Source: AG25 sp035517615 (GTDB taxonomy: Bacteria; Gemmatimonadota; Gemmatimonadetes; Gemmatimonadales; GWC2-71-9). Taken from it: a DNA stretch of 64,000 bases. The position numbers were made by a program, and so were the translations under genes. Below, in pieces: positions 7,236-17,122 of this stretch (the stretch's first letter is position 1; the number at the start of each line of letters is the position of its first letter). The notes under the pieces are model-generated. The model saw nothing but the letters and a program-made list of their open reading frames with translations. It searched no databases and had not been told where the DNA came from. Where the stretch lies: the NCBI GenBank assembly GCA_035517615.1, contig DATIYM010000019.1, forward strand, positions 1 to 64,000. Direction: 5' to 3'.

Positions 7236-9512
7236 GTGATCGCGCTTCACGCAAGCGCATTGAAACGTTGGCGGGTGTGGGTCATCGTGGCATGGGCGGT
7301 TCTTGCTGTGCTGCTGTTGCCCCGTGCGGCCCATGTCCAACGTGTCCTCGAAGTCCGGGGGCGTTCGACCCGTCCTACTGAGGCCAGCAGGGCCAACGAC
7401 GTGCTCCGACGCGCGTTTCCGAGCCCGTTTGCGGAGTATGTCGCCATCGTCGTGCAAGGCCCGGTGCCGGCAACCGATCCGCGGTTCGGAGCAGTGCTCG
7501 ATTCCCTCAAGTCCGGTGCGGGTCGTCTTCCCTACATCAGCCAGGTGGTGTCGCTGGCCGCCCTCGGAGAGTCGACCCTCGTAGCGCCGAGTCGCCACAC
7601 GACGTTTCTGATTGGCGCGTTGACCAATCGCGCCGCCGAGGACGTCAGCAACAACTTCGTTCCCGATCTGCGGGATTCGATCCGGGCCATCCTCGCCCGG
7701 ACGCCCGACGCGGCGGGATACGACGTGAAGGTGACAGGCACGCCGGCGCTCGACTACGACGTCCGTACGATCTCGGCCGAGGACACGGATCAAGGCGAGC
7801 GACGCGCCTTACCGCTCACCTTGCTCGTGCTAGTCGTGGCGTTCGGCGCGCTCGTCGCCGCGATGCTGCCGATTGTGGTTGGCGTGCTTGCGATCACGAT
7901 CGCCCTGGGACTCGTGACGGTTGCCGCGCGATTCCAGACCATGTCCGTGTTCGTCCTCAACATCACGACCATGGTGGGACTCGGGGTCGGAATCGACTAC
8001 TCGCTGCTGATCGTCACCCGGTTTCGAGAGGAGCTGAACCGGGGACTCGATGCGGTCGCGGCGGCAACCCGCACGATCGAAACCGCTGGCTCAGCGGTTG
8101 TGACGTCCGGGATCACCGTGATCGTTGGATTTTTGGCGCTCGTGCTCACGACGTCCTTGACGGACACGCGCTCGGTCGGCATGGGCGGCTTGATCGTCGT
8201 CGCCATCGCGGTGCTCTTGGCTACGACCTTTCTACCCGCTACGCTCTCCTTTCTCGGGCGCAACATCGATAGGCCCAAATGGCTGGCGCGCCCGCTGGCC
8301 CGATTCCACGCGCCCACCGGCTGGGAACGCTGGGCCCGCTGGCTCGGGCATCGTCCGTGGCGCGCGGTATTTCTTGGTGCCGCAGCGATCGCCCTCCTCA
8401 CCGCGCCACTGACTCAGATCAAGCTGGGCCTCCCCGCAACCCACTGGTTTCCACCCGAATCCGAGTCGGGAGAGGCGTGGACCGAGCTGCGCTCGATCGG
8501 AGCGAGCGGCATTATCACTCCGATCCGAATGGTGGTGGAGCTGCCCGGCGGGGAACGGTTGACCGCCCCTGAGATTGGCGGTCTCAAGGTGTTGACGGAT
8601 TCGATCGCCAAGTATCCACGAGTCAAGGAGGTGCGAGGAATTGCGAACCTGCAACGCGGCATGTCCACTCTGCAGTTGATGATTTATTACAGCGACATCG
8701 CGGCGGCTCGCGCCCGAAATCCCCGATTTCTGAACGCCTATCTGAGTAGCGACAACCGGACCACGCTCATCGACGTGATCCCGGCGGACAGTGTGACGCT
8801 CACCGGGCAGATGGACCTGGCCCGCAGTGTGCGCGCGCTCGCCCACCGCGGCACCCGCGGCCTCTCCGGGGCGCGCATCCTCGTCGGCGGATTCGCCGCC
8901 TCGAGTCTCGACGCGCAGCTCGAGCTCCTGCGGAAGCTGCCGTTGTCATTTGGCTTCATTCTCGGCCTGACCGCCATCATGCTGTTCTTCGCGTTTCGCT
9001 CGCTACTCGTCCCGCTCAAGGCGGTGCTGCTCAATTGTCTTTCGGTTAGCGCGGCATTCGGCCTCACGGTGCTCGTGTTTCAGCGTGGATACGGCGGACG
9101 CCTGTTCGGTCTCGAGGGGCCCACGCAGGCGATCTGGGGAGTTGCGCCCGTGCTGGTGTTTGCGACCGTGTTCGGACTCTCGATGGACTACGAGGTTTTC
9201 TTGCTCACGCGAGTGAAGGAGGTCTTCGACAAAACGGGGCGCAACGATTACGCGACGATGGAGGGGCTGTCCGCCACGGCGAGCACGATTACGAGCGCGG
9301 CGCTGATCATGATTCTGGTGTTCGGCACCTTCGCCTTCACGCGGGTTCTGGCGGTCCAGCTGATCGGCTTCGGACTCGCCGCCGCGGTGCTGCTCGACGC
9401 CACCCTGATCCGCATGGTGTTGGTGCCCGCGATCATGCACATCGCGGGACGATGGAACTGGTGGCCGGGCGTCCGCGCCCCCAAACGGGAAGCGAATTCA
9501 AGTCTGAAGTAG
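7236..9512 (+). CDS. MMPL/RND-family membrane transporter
   Basis: A 758-aa inner-membrane protein with the duplicated RND plan: TM1, a ~160-residue periplasmic loop, a five-helix bundle (residues ~185-340), a second single helix (~375-395), another periplasmic loop, and a final bundle (~565-745). VGLGVGIDYSLLIVTRFREE and FGLSMDYEVFLLTRVKE are the repeated TM4/TM10 signatures of MMPL proteins, with the acidic residues used for proton coupling. Members export lipids or hydrophobic compounds. The GTG at 7236 is the first in-frame start. Its end overlaps the convergent small gene by 15 bp. Confidence 0.9.
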   Translation: MIALHASALKRWRVWVIVAWAVLAVLLLPRAAHVQRVLEVRGRSTRPTEASRANDVLRRAFPSPFAEYVAIVVQGPVPATDPRFGAVLDSLKSGAGRLPYISQVVSLAALGESTLVAPSRHTTFLIGALTNRAAEDVSNNFVPDLRDSIRAILARTPDAAGYDVKVTGTPALDYDVRTISAEDTDQGERRALPLTLLVLVVAFGALVAAMLPIVVGVLAITIALGLVTVAARFQTMSVFVLNITTMVGLGVGIDYSLLIVTRFREELNRGLDAVAAATRTIETAGSAVVTSGITVIVGFLALVLTTSLTDTRSVGMGGLIVVAIAVLLATTFLPATLSFLGRNIDRPKWLARPLARFHAPTGWERWARWLGHRPWRAVFLGAAAIALLTAPLTQIKLGLPATHWFPPESESGEAWTELRSIGASGIITPIRMVVELPGGERLTAPEIGGLKVLTDSIAKYPRVKEVRGIANLQRGMSTLQLMIYYSDIAAARARNPRFLNAYLSSDNRTTLIDVIPADSVTLTGQMDLARSVRALAHRGTRGLSGARILVGGFAASSLDAQLELLRKLPLSFGFILGLTAIMLFFAFRSLLVPLKAVLLNCLSVSAAFGLTVLVFQRGYGGRLFGLEGPTQAIWGVAPVLVFATVFGLSMDYEVFLLTRVKEVFDKTGRNDYATMEGLSATASTITSAALIMILVFGTFAFTRVLAVQLIGFGLAAAVLLDATLIRMVLVPAIMHIAGRWNWWPGVRAPKREANSSLK

Positions 9513-9743
9513 CCGGTCTAACTGGTCCAACCGCCCCCGGACCACGTCCCAATGCCACGCCTCTTTCCTTACTCCCGTTCGTGGATCCTTGAGGGGCTTG
9601 AATTGCAACCACGCCGGATCGAGACCCAGCTCCCGACCGAACGCGATCAGCAGGTCGCGATCGGCGCTTACCACGTGCGCCATGCGCTCGCCGTGGAGGC
9701 GGTGCCGATGGAGCCACATCCCTCCGTCGAGTGCATGGCACAT
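9498..9743 (-). CDS. Small DUF4031-like protein, 81 aa
   Basis: The C-terminal 65 residues (LHRHRLHGERMAHVVSADRD..., then LGLDPAWLQFK and EAWHWDVVRGRL) resemble DUF4031 proteins, a family without a known function. Histidines, tryptophans and arginines are unusually frequent, which could suggest nucleic-acid or metal binding, but that is speculation. Two starts are possible: the ATG at 9743 used here, or the ATG at 9719, whose GGAGGG is too close to be a good ribosome site. It lies just after the pilin-like gene on the same strand. Confidence 0.55.
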   Translation of the reverse strand: MCHALDGGMWLHRHRLHGERMAHVVSADRDLLIAFGRELGLDPAWLQFKPLKDPRTGVRKEAWHWDVVRGRLDQLDRLLQT

Positions 9744-9755
9744 TCCATCAAACCG

Positions 9756-9771
9756 CCGGGAGAATTCCCGG
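9756..9771 (-). terminator. Stem-loop just after the pilin-like gene
   Basis: CCGGGA-GAAT-TCCCGG forms a 6-bp stem four bases beyond the pilin stop, read on the minus strand. It is followed by GCGGTTTG and lacks a real U-tract. It could end or attenuate pilin transcription before the DUF4031-like gene. Confidence 0.4.
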
Positions 9772-9775
9772 GGGG

Positions 9776-10168
9776 TTACGAGCAGGAGATGTTGCCCTCG
9801 ATGGTCGCGGAACCGATTGCGGCGGCACTGCCCGAGAAGACGAAGCACTGCCTCGGGGTGTTGGCGCTGACGGCCGTGGCCGACCATCCCAGTTTGGTCG
9901 CTTCGTTCACGGTGATGGTTACGCCGGGAGTGGTGGTGAAATTGCTCATCTGCGCGAGGGTCAACGTGTACTTCGCGCTATCGTAGAAGAACGCCTCTTC
10001 CGCCGTCGCAAGATTGCGCAGGTCGGTTTTCATGGCCGCCACGTAGGCCTTCTCGCGCGTATTCGAATACTTCGGAATCGCGATCGCGGCGAGAACCCCG
10101 ATGATCACGACCACCACGAGCAGCTCCAGCAAGGTGAAGCCGTTCTGGGCAAGACCGTTACGGACCAC
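9776..10168 (-). CDS. Type IV pilin / pseudopilin-like protein
   Basis: A 130-residue prepilin-type protein. From the GTG chosen here the leader is only ten residues, ending G10|F11-TLLELLVVVVIIGVLAAIAIP: a classic peptidase cleavage site with glutamate at +5 of the mature protein, followed by the hydrophobic helix that packs in the pilus core. The globular part has two cysteines that may close a disulfide loop. AAGGGA just upstream supports this start over an ATG 40 codons earlier that would add an odd leader. No pilus assembly genes are adjacent, so it is an orphan pilin or pseudopilin. Confidence 0.85.
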   Translation of the reverse strand: MVRNGLAQNGFTLLELLVVVVIIGVLAAIAIPKYSNTREKAYVAAMKTDLRNLATAEEAFFYDSAKYTLTLAQMSNFTTTPGVTITVNEATKLGWSATAVSANTPRQCFVFSGSAAAIGSATIEGNISCS

Positions 10169-10266
10169 GCGTCCCTTCCGTTGGGTGGACGACGGAGCTG
10201 CTGCACAGACAGCCACGGGTGACCTGTAGAATTTTGGAATAGGAGGTACTTCGTGCAAGAGATGTG

Positions 10267-13086
10267 CTATCCCTTGGCATCCACCCAATCCTTTCCCACA
10301 CCTGTACTTACGACCAATGGCACCCGCAGTTCGGCCGCGGTCTCCATATGGCGTTTTACAAGAGCTCTGGTGCGAAGCTGTTCGGATTCGGGGACCTCGA
10401 GAACCAGCTCATCATGGACCTGCAGCACGAGCCGGCCTTTGGAATCAGCTTCGCGCAGCGCGCGATCGATTCGTGTCATCGCGATCTTGATCAAATCAGC
10501 CGCCGATCCCTGCAACGGGGAGTTCGTCGCGGTCCGCTCTCCGAATGCCCGGATGTTGAAGTTCCGGTCTCGGAGCTCGGGGATATAGCGCCGCCGCCCA
10601 AACAACGTCTCCACGTACCCTTTTTCACGGGCCGACGCGATGGTCCGATCAAGCCAGGCGCGCACACCGGAGAACCGCATGAAGTACGCCTTAATGAATT
10701 CCTTCGCCTCCTCGAGCGTGATGCCCAGCTGATGCGATAGCGCGACGGGACCCTGGCCGTAGATGGTCGCGAAGTTGATGGTCTTCGCTCGTCCCCGCAT
10801 GTCACTGGTAACCTGGTCCTGCGGCACGCCAAAAATGAGCGCCGCGGTTTGCCGATGGATATCGTCGCCGGCCCCGAATGCGTTCACGAACGCCGGGTCG
10901 CCGGAGAAATGCGCCAGCAAGCGCAACTCGATCTGCGAGTAATCGGCGGTCAGGAGCACGCTACCTGCCGGAGCAATGAACGCGCGCCGAATGGCTTCGC
11001 CGCGGCGCGTTCGAACCGGAATGTTCTGCAGGTTTGGTTCCGAACTCGACAGCCGTCCCGTCGCCGCGCCCGTCTGATTGAAGTTGCCATGAATGCGGCC
11101 AGTCTCGGGATTGATGTATGTGGGAAGCGCATCCACGTACGTGGACTTGAGCTTCGAGAGCTCGCGGTACTCGAGTAGCAGCCGGGGAACTTCATGCCCC
11201 ATGGCCGCGAGCCGCTCGAGCACCTCGCTGTCGGTCGAGGCGCCGGTCTTGGTCTTCTTGAGGAGCGGCAGCTCGAGCTTGTCGAAGAGAATCGTGCGGA
11301 GCTGCGGTGTGGAATTGAGATTGAAATCGGTACCCGCAGCGGCATAGATGTCGCGTTCGAGCTGCGAGAGCTCCACGGCCAGGGTACGCGAGATCTCGGC
11401 GAGCCGTGCTCGATCCACTAGCACACCATGCCACTGCATGCCCACCAGCACGCGGAGCAGGGGCAGCTCGATCGTTTCGAGCAGGGGCAGGAGCTTGTGG
11501 TCCTCGAGCTCCGGCCGGAAGGACTCGACAAGGAGCAAGACCGTCTCCGTATTCGCGCATGTGTAGCGCGCGGCCTCTGGAACCGGAAGGGCGTCGAACT
11601 CGCGTTGGGCTTTCCCCTTCCCGAGGAGCAGCGCGTGATTCTGCAAGGTCAGTCCGAGCCGGTCATGGGCCAGCTCTTCGAGCGTATGGGAGCGGCGGCC
11701 GGGATCGAGTACGAAGCTCGCGAGCATCGAGTCGTGCGCCGCTCCCGCGAGCTCGATCCCCGTCCGCCGCAGCGTCAGCCAGTCCTGTTTGAGATCGTGG
11801 CCAGCCTTGGGAACGCTCGGATCCTCGAGCAGGGCGCGGAGCGGTGCGAGCAAGTCGTTGTCGAGCGGCGGGAGATTCGCGGGCGGCTCGGAGCCGGCGA
11901 GCACTCCCTCCGGCGCGACGTGCCCGAACGGCAGGTACCAGGATCGCTGTGCGCCCATTGCGAGGGACATTCCGACCAGATGGCCCCGGAGTGGATCGGG
12001 CGCTGAGGTTTCGGTATCGAGTGCGACAAGCGATGCCCGTCGCAGCTCGGCGACCATCGCCTCGACGTCGGCGGGGGCGTTCAGGATGACGGGGTCCTGG
12101 GCCGGCTGGGGAACGGCGCGGGAAGGAGGCCGTGGTCCCCGTCCACCTGCCGCCCCGTTACCCCCCGTGAGCCCGGCGCCGAGGTCGTCGAGTTTCGGGA
12201 TCAGGGTCCGGAATTCGAGCTCCGCGAACAGTTGGGCCAGGTGCTCGCGATCGGGCGGCCGCACATGGACGGCATCGAGATCGAGGGTGACGGGCACGTC
12301 GCGTTGAATCGTCACCAACTCGCGTGACAGCCGGGCCAGCTCACCGTATTGCAGCAGGGCTTCGCGGGGCCGCTTGCCGGCAATGTCGGCGCTGTGGGCG
12401 AGCACCGAATCCAGATCGCCGTACTGCTGCAACAGCTCGAGCGCGGTCTTTTCTCCCACGCCCTTCACGCCGGGCACATTATCCGAGTTGTCACCGACGA
12501 GCGCCAGGAAATCGACGACACGCTCGGGCGGGACACCGAAGCGATCGCTGGCGTTGTGCTCGTCGACCCAATGCTCCTCGATCCCCGCCGAGCCACCCCG
12601 CCCCGGATTGAGCAGTCGGATCCCAGGCTCGACGAGTTGATAGAAGTCCTTGTCGCCGGAGATAATCACGACCTCGAGACCGCGCGCACGGGCGGCGGTG
12701 GCCATGGTGCCGATCACATCATCGGCTTCGTAGCCTTCGACCGCCACGACCGGTATTCCGAACGCGTCGAGCAGCTGTCCGATCCGCTCGAGCGAGCGGT
12801 CGAAGTCCTGCTGCAGCTGCTCATCGAGTTTCTCGCGGGTGGCCTTGTAGTCCGGATAGCGGGCCTGACGGAACGAAACGCCGCGATCGTGCACCCACGC
12901 GAGATAGTCGGGCCGGTATTCGACGAGGATACGCATGAGAAAATTTGTGATCCCCCAAGCGGCGGACGTATTCTCTCCCCGACTCGTCGTGAGCGGACGG
13001 GCGATCATCGCGTAGAAGGCGCGATAGATCAGCGCGTAGCCGTCGACGAGGAATACCGTCTTTGCGGGAAAAGTGGGGGACGCCAT
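10267..13086 (-). CDS. polA: DNA polymerase I
   Basis: A full-length Pol I (939 aa from this ATG). Residues ~10-300 are the 5'-3' flap exonuclease (VFLVDGYALIYRAFYA; YEADDVIGTMA; ISGDKDFYQLV; the VPGVKGVGEKTA helix-hairpin-helix). Residues ~335-510 are the 3'-5' exonuclease domain (LVALDTETSAPDP). Residues ~540-939 are the polymerase with motif A (LTADYSQIELRLLAH), motif B (RGRAKTINFATIYGQ) and motif C (LQVHDELVLEVPE). It fills gaps after Okazaki-fragment processing and excision repair. The ATG at 13086 begins MASPTFPAKTVFLVDG; an earlier start would add 15 non-homologous residues. Confidence 0.96.
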   Translation of the reverse strand: MASPTFPAKTVFLVDGYALIYRAFYAMIARPLTTSRGENTSAAWGITNFLMRILVEYRPDYLAWVHDRGVSFRQARYPDYKATREKLDEQLQQDFDRSLERIGQLLDAFGIPVVAVEGYEADDVIGTMATAARARGLEVVIISGDKDFYQLVEPGIRLLNPGRGGSAGIEEHWVDEHNASDRFGVPPERVVDFLALVGDNSDNVPGVKGVGEKTALELLQQYGDLDSVLAHSADIAGKRPREALLQYGELARLSRELVTIQRDVPVTLDLDAVHVRPPDREHLAQLFAELEFRTLIPKLDDLGAGLTGGNGAAGGRGPRPPSRAVPQPAQDPVILNAPADVEAMVAELRRASLVALDTETSAPDPLRGHLVGMSLAMGAQRSWYLPFGHVAPEGVLAGSEPPANLPPLDNDLLAPLRALLEDPSVPKAGHDLKQDWLTLRRTGIELAGAAHDSMLASFVLDPGRRSHTLEELAHDRLGLTLQNHALLLGKGKAQREFDALPVPEAARYTCANTETVLLLVESFRPELEDHKLLPLLETIELPLLRVLVGMQWHGVLVDRARLAEISRTLAVELSQLERDIYAAAGTDFNLNSTPQLRTILFDKLELPLLKKTKTGASTDSEVLERLAAMGHEVPRLLLEYRELSKLKSTYVDALPTYINPETGRIHGNFNQTGAATGRLSSSEPNLQNIPVRTRRGEAIRRAFIAPAGSVLLTADYSQIELRLLAHFSGDPAFVNAFGAGDDIHRQTAALIFGVPQDQVTSDMRGRAKTINFATIYGQGPVALSHQLGITLEEAKEFIKAYFMRFSGVRAWLDRTIASAREKGYVETLFGRRRYIPELRDRNFNIRAFGERTATNSPLQGSAADLIKIAMTRIDRALREADSKGRLVLQVHDELVLEVPESEQLRTRALVKRHMETAAELRVPLVVSTGVGKDWVDAKG

Positions 13087-13115
13087 GGCGGAAGATAACA
13101 ATGCGGGAATGACGA

Positions 13116-13141
13116 GCCCCGCCCGGGACACCGAGCGGGGC
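13116..13141 (-). terminator. GC-rich stem-loop between cspA-like gene and polA
   Basis: GCCCCGC and GCGGGGC form a 7-bp stem around a 12-base loop, just beyond the cold-shock gene's stop and before polA on the minus strand. There is no U-run, so it may be a weak terminator or an RNA-stability element that keeps cold-shock and polA expression apart. Confidence 0.4.
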
Positions 13142-13164
13142 CGAACAGATGGCGCCGGGTACCG

Positions 13165-13365
13165 CTACGCTCGCGTTACGTTCGCCGCGTGCAATCCCTT
13201 GTCGCCGTTCTTCACCTCGAATTCCACCGCCTGCCCTTCGGCGAGCGTCTTGAAACCATCCATCTGGATCGCCGAGAAGTGCACGAAGACATCGTCTCCG
13301 CCTTCCTGTTCAATGAATCCGTAGCCCTTGGCGTCATTGAACCACTTCACCTTTCCCTTTGCCAT
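13165..13365 (-). CDS. Cold-shock protein, CspA family
   Basis: A 66-residue single OB-fold RNA chaperone. It starts MAKGKVKWFNDAKGYGFIEQ and carries RNP1 (KGYGFIEQ) and RNP2 (VFVHFSAI), the aromatic patches that stack on single-stranded RNA or DNA. Length and sequence match CspA/CspB proteins closely. The ATG has a strong GGAGG nine bases upstream; a longer frame from an earlier ATG would destroy the family N-terminus. A GC-rich stem-loop separates it from polA. Confidence 0.95.
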   Translation of the reverse strand: MAKGKVKWFNDAKGYGFIEQEGGDDVFVHFSAIQMDGFKTLAEGQAVEFEVKNGDKGLHAANVTRA

Positions 13366-13476
13366 CCGATCAGCCTCCTGCAAAGTCTCAGTCGGGCGCA
13401 TGCGCCGCCCGGCGGTAGGCCGGGCGCGATAGATTTGCCCGCCGAAATTCCGCTTGTCAAGAACGGCCGCGGTCGC

Positions 13477-15696
13477 TCAATCTCCTGGTTTCGCGTACAG
13501 CGCGCGGTACACTTCACGGTTGCGCAGCACCGCCCGCACGTATCCCTTCGTCTCGACGAAGGGAATCGATTCGAGGAACGTATCGGCGTCGTCGGCGCCC
13601 GGCCGGCCCAGCCAGCGGCGCACGGCCGGTGTGCCAGCGTTGTAAGCCGCCACGGCGGCATCGACGCGGCCGCCGAAGCGCCGCAGCAGCTCGGAGAAGT
13701 GCGCGGCGCCCAGATGCAGGTTCAGGTCCGGCACGGTGATCCAGTCGGTATCGAACGCCACATCGAGGCCCTTGGCCGTGAAGGCCGCGGTTCCCGGCAG
13801 CAGTTGAGCAAGTCCGCGCGCGCCGGCGGGCGAGAGCGCCTCCGGATCGAACGTGCTCTCCTGTCGCACGATTCCCGCGAGCAGCAGGGGATCGAGATTG
13901 AACTCCTGTGCCTCCGCCTCCACTGCCGCGCGGTTCGGCCACGGGAAAATCGCGCGCAGCACACGGGCGTCGTTCGGCGCGTGCAGCGCGGCCTGCCATC
14001 CCAACCGCACCGCCGCCGGACCCCATCCGCGCGTGACCAGGCCCTCACTCCAAACCAGCAGTGAGGGAAGTTCGGTCGGGGGGTGGCTCACGATGTCCTG
14101 CACCACGAGCCGCGCCTCCGAGTCGAGCCCCGCGAGCACCAGCGTGTCGAGGCGCGCGAGCGCGAGCGTGGCGGCGGCCGAACCCGAGTCCACCGGCGGC
14201 TCCGCAATCCGCAACGGCGGCAGTCGCGCCGCCTGGCGGGCTCGAATGCCGTAGTAGCCGAGCGAGTCATCCCTCGCGAGCGCGAGCCAGATGGTACGAG
14301 CGGTGCCACGATCATGGCGAGCGGCGGCGAGCTTTCCCAACCAATAGCGAGCAGCGAGGCGCTGCGAGCCGCCAGCCGACACCTCGGCGCGGTAGAAGGC
14401 GGCCGCGCTGTCGAGCATCCCGCGCTGTGAGAATTCGGCCGCCAGACGGAACCGGGTGATCGAGGCGCGCGGATCGACGGGATAGAGGGAGAGCAGCTTC
14501 GCGAACCAGCCGCGCGCGGTTTTCGTGTCGCCACGGGCCGCGTACGTGTCGGCGATGGTGTAGAGAGCGGACGGCGCGGCCGAATCGCCGGGATACGCCT
14601 CCGCGAAGCTCGCCAGCGCCGCCAGGCCGTCAGGTTGTCCCGACCGCGCTAGCAGACGGCCCCGCCGGTACAGCGCGACCGCACGAGCCGACGAATCGCG
14701 GGCGGCCCACTCGTACGCGCGGATTGCGGCGGACGAACGGCCGACCGTGGCCAGCAGCTCGCCATGGAAGAGCAGGGTGGCGCCACTCGAGTCGCCGGCT
14801 TGCACGGCTCGCCCAACCTCGAGCAGTGCGTCGTTCGTCCCCCCGTGCAGCCTGAGCGCCCGCGCAAGCGCCACTCGGTCGGATGGGAGTTGCGGCGCAA
14901 GGGACGCCAGTGCGATTCCGACGCCGCTCGCCGCATCGTCGCTTTCCGGGTTTCGCGCGAGCAGGTCGTAGAGCGTGCGCCGAGCTCTTGCCGTGTCGCC
15001 AATCGCTAACGCCAGCCGCACTACGTCGAGGGAGCGTCCTGCCGCGGCGAATGCATCGATCGCAAGCGCCGTATCCCGAGCGGTGAGCAGCGTGCGCGCC
15101 CGTGTGACCGGGATCTGACGAGAGGCGGGCGGAGCGAGCTCCGCGAAGAGTGCGAATGCGCGCACAGTATCGGACGTGAGCCGGGCTTCTCGCAGCCGCA
15201 GCCACTGGTCGATTCCCGGCAACTCGGCCCGGGCGGCGGCATAGGCCGCCGCGGCCGAATCGAGCACCCCGAGACGCTCCCACGCCGCACCGGCCCGAAC
15301 CGAAAGCAGGGCGGCCCGCACACCCTGCGCGTGCGTGCGAGCCTCAGCATAATGGAGGGCGGCTGCACCTTCCATTCCGAGGCGCTCCTCGGCCTCGGCC
15401 AGAACGGCGAGCGCCTCGCCATTCTCATAACCGTTGAGCCACGGTTGTCCCGTCAGGAGGGTCCTGGCCCGTTCGTAGCGCCGCGCGGCGAGCTCGGCTT
15501 CAGCGCCGCGCAGCACCATGTCGGCCTTGGGATGGGAATCGCGACTCGCGGCCCAGAGCAGCAATTCGGCCGCGTGCCAGGGACGCCCGGCCTCTCTGAG
15601 CGACTCGGCGCGCTGCGTGACCAGCTGGCTATCCTGGGCAAACAGCGGCGACGCGAGCACCACGGCCACAGCAACTGCGAGCAGCGGTCGCTTCAC
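13477..15696 (-). CDS. Soluble lytic transglycosylase (Slt-type) with TPR-like superhelix
   Basis: A 739-aa periplasmic peptidoglycan lytic transglycosylase. After a signal peptide (KRPLLAVAVAVVLASPLFAQ) comes a ~500-residue alanine-rich, repeat-like helical region, as in the doughnut domain of Slt70. The C-terminal SLT domain has LAGIVRQESTFDPEALS with the catalytic glutamate, then GARGLAQLLPGTA and AAYNAGTPAVRRWL. It cleaves glycan strands to 1,6-anhydro products. The GTG start overlaps the stop of the upstream GWxTD gene (GTGA), which removes 42 N-terminal codons of open frame and puts the signal peptide at the start. Confidence 0.9.
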   Translation of the reverse strand: MKRPLLAVAVAVVLASPLFAQDSQLVTQRAESLREAGRPWHAAELLLWAASRDSHPKADMVLRGAEAELAARRYERARTLLTGQPWLNGYENGEALAVLAEAEERLGMEGAAALHYAEARTHAQGVRAALLSVRAGAAWERLGVLDSAAAAYAAARAELPGIDQWLRLREARLTSDTVRAFALFAELAPPASRQIPVTRARTLLTARDTALAIDAFAAAGRSLDVVRLALAIGDTARARRTLYDLLARNPESDDAASGVGIALASLAPQLPSDRVALARALRLHGGTNDALLEVGRAVQAGDSSGATLLFHGELLATVGRSSAAIRAYEWAARDSSARAVALYRRGRLLARSGQPDGLAALASFAEAYPGDSAAPSALYTIADTYAARGDTKTARGWFAKLLSLYPVDPRASITRFRLAAEFSQRGMLDSAAAFYRAEVSAGGSQRLAARYWLGKLAAARHDRGTARTIWLALARDDSLGYYGIRARQAARLPPLRIAEPPVDSGSAAATLALARLDTLVLAGLDSEARLVVQDIVSHPPTELPSLLVWSEGLVTRGWGPAAVRLGWQAALHAPNDARVLRAIFPWPNRAAVEAEAQEFNLDPLLLAGIVRQESTFDPEALSPAGARGLAQLLPGTAAFTAKGLDVAFDTDWITVPDLNLHLGAAHFSELLRRFGGRVDAAVAAYNAGTPAVRRWLGRPGADDADTFLESIPFVETKGYVRAVLRNREVYRALYAKPGD

Positions 15697-17105
15697 TCGT
15701 TCTGCCGCACCTGTGTCAGGACCCGCGAGTACTCGGCGCGGGATTCGGGCGTCAGGCGGTATTGCCCGAAACCAACGTCGTCTCTGAATTCGAGAATCAA
15801 CCGCAGATTGGTATATCCCCACCGGATCAACCGAACGTCTTTGACAGTGACCTGACTGCCCGGATTGAAGACCTCGTCCGGCTGCCCTAAAGTAATGAAC
15901 ACTTCACCACGCTCGCTCCTCCATCCGGGAATTCCGGGCTCCTTAAATTCGCCGTTCGCCAGGCGGAGCCGCTGGAAATACACGTCGAGTGCTTCATTGT
16001 TTGCGGTGGTGGGCACCGGATCCGTCGCCTTATAGAACTCGCGCCACACCGCGGCACGGTCTTCGGGCGCCGCGCGCCGAAGCTTCGCGAGCAGGTCCTG
16101 GCGTTCAAAATAGCGGAGCAGGTCGAGCAGGTCCTGTACGTTCGCGATGGCCCAGTCCTCGGAGAGACTGACAAGCAGCGGAGTGCGAACCTCGAGCGCC
16201 AGGCCGGGAGCCTGGACGACCAGTTCCGCCAATCCCACAGGGAATTGATTGGACTCGATGGCGACTTCGGCGCTGGCGAGCGGCAGCACACCGGTCAGCG
16301 TGATCGTGTCCTGCCATAACTGCAATCCGTTCGCGTCGAGAATTCGGGTGACGAGCGGCTGACCGCCGCCGATTCCATAGGCCTCCAGGTAGAACCGGAG
16401 CAGATCCTCGCCATAGGGCACGGTCGCACGGGGATTGATCACGAGCTTAGGAACGGCACTGGTCTGTTCCCGACCGGTCCCGTCGTAGAATGGAATCGGG
16501 GAACCCAGACTGCTGCCTTCCTCATCCGCTCCTCTTCCGAGACGCGGTATCGTATCGGTTTGCTCAACTTCGGCGATACCGGGCCCGTTTCGGTCGCGCA
16601 CACGAACTTGGACTTTCGTGACCCCGGGACGGACGGGAATGAATTGCTGAAATACGATGCTCTCGTCTTCCCGCATGCTCTCCTTGAGGCTGTGAACCGC
16701 AACCGTCTCATCGCGCGAGATCTGCCGTTCTACCACGTCTCCGCGCCGGAACACCAGATCCACGTGATAATCCGCTACGTAGTCGGTTCCGCTCCTGTGG
16801 AAACTCAGCCCGCGATTGGGGAGCGTCATCGCGAACACGGCGAGCGTGGAATCGGCGCTCGAATGCGCCAGGTAGCGCACCGAACCAATGAACGACAGCG
16901 GCGAATTGCCTCCCCCCGCGACCATGTAGCCCATGGAGCGATACACGGCCGTGGGATCGAACAACGCTGGAACAGCCGTGCTCGGCGCCACCGGCCGCGG
17001 TTCGGTCCCGGCCCGCTGCCATTGGCCACAGCCGATGACCGCCGTGGCAATCGCAACCGCGCGCGCGGACCGCCGGATCACTTGCTCAAGATCAAATCCG
17101 GGCAT
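15693..17105 (-). CDS. GWxTD-domain lipoprotein
   Basis: A 470-aa exported protein. A hydrophobic segment ends at a lipobox-like VIGCGQ, so it is probably lipid-anchored. The C-terminal third (YKATDPVPTTANNEALDVYF ... GWRSERGEVFITLGQPDEVF) is the GWxTD domain found in Acidobacteriota, Gemmatimonadota and relatives; its function is unknown. The middle is beta-rich. The start was set at the second in-frame ATG to avoid overlap with the divergent kinase gene. It overlaps the transglycosylase gene by 4 bp, so a cell-envelope role is likely. Confidence 0.8.
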   Translation of the reverse strand: MPGFDLEQVIRRSARAVAIATAVIGCGQWQRAGTEPRPVAPSTAVPALFDPTAVYRSMGYMVAGGGNSPLSFIGSVRYLAHSSADSTLAVFAMTLPNRGLSFHRSGTDYVADYHVDLVFRRGDVVERQISRDETVAVHSLKESMREDESIVFQQFIPVRPGVTKVQVRVRDRNGPGIAEVEQTDTIPRLGRGADEEGSSLGSPIPFYDGTGREQTSAVPKLVINPRATVPYGEDLLRFYLEAYGIGGGQPLVTRILDANGLQLWQDTITLTGVLPLASAEVAIESNQFPVGLAELVVQAPGLALEVRTPLLVSLSEDWAIANVQDLLDLLRYFERQDLLAKLRRAAPEDRAAVWREFYKATDPVPTTANNEALDVYFQRLRLANGEFKEPGIPGWRSERGEVFITLGQPDEVFNPGSQVTVKDVRLIRWGYTNLRLILEFRDDVGFGQYRLTPESRAEYSRVLTQVRQNE

Positions 17106-17122
17106 TAGTTTCGCGCAACTCC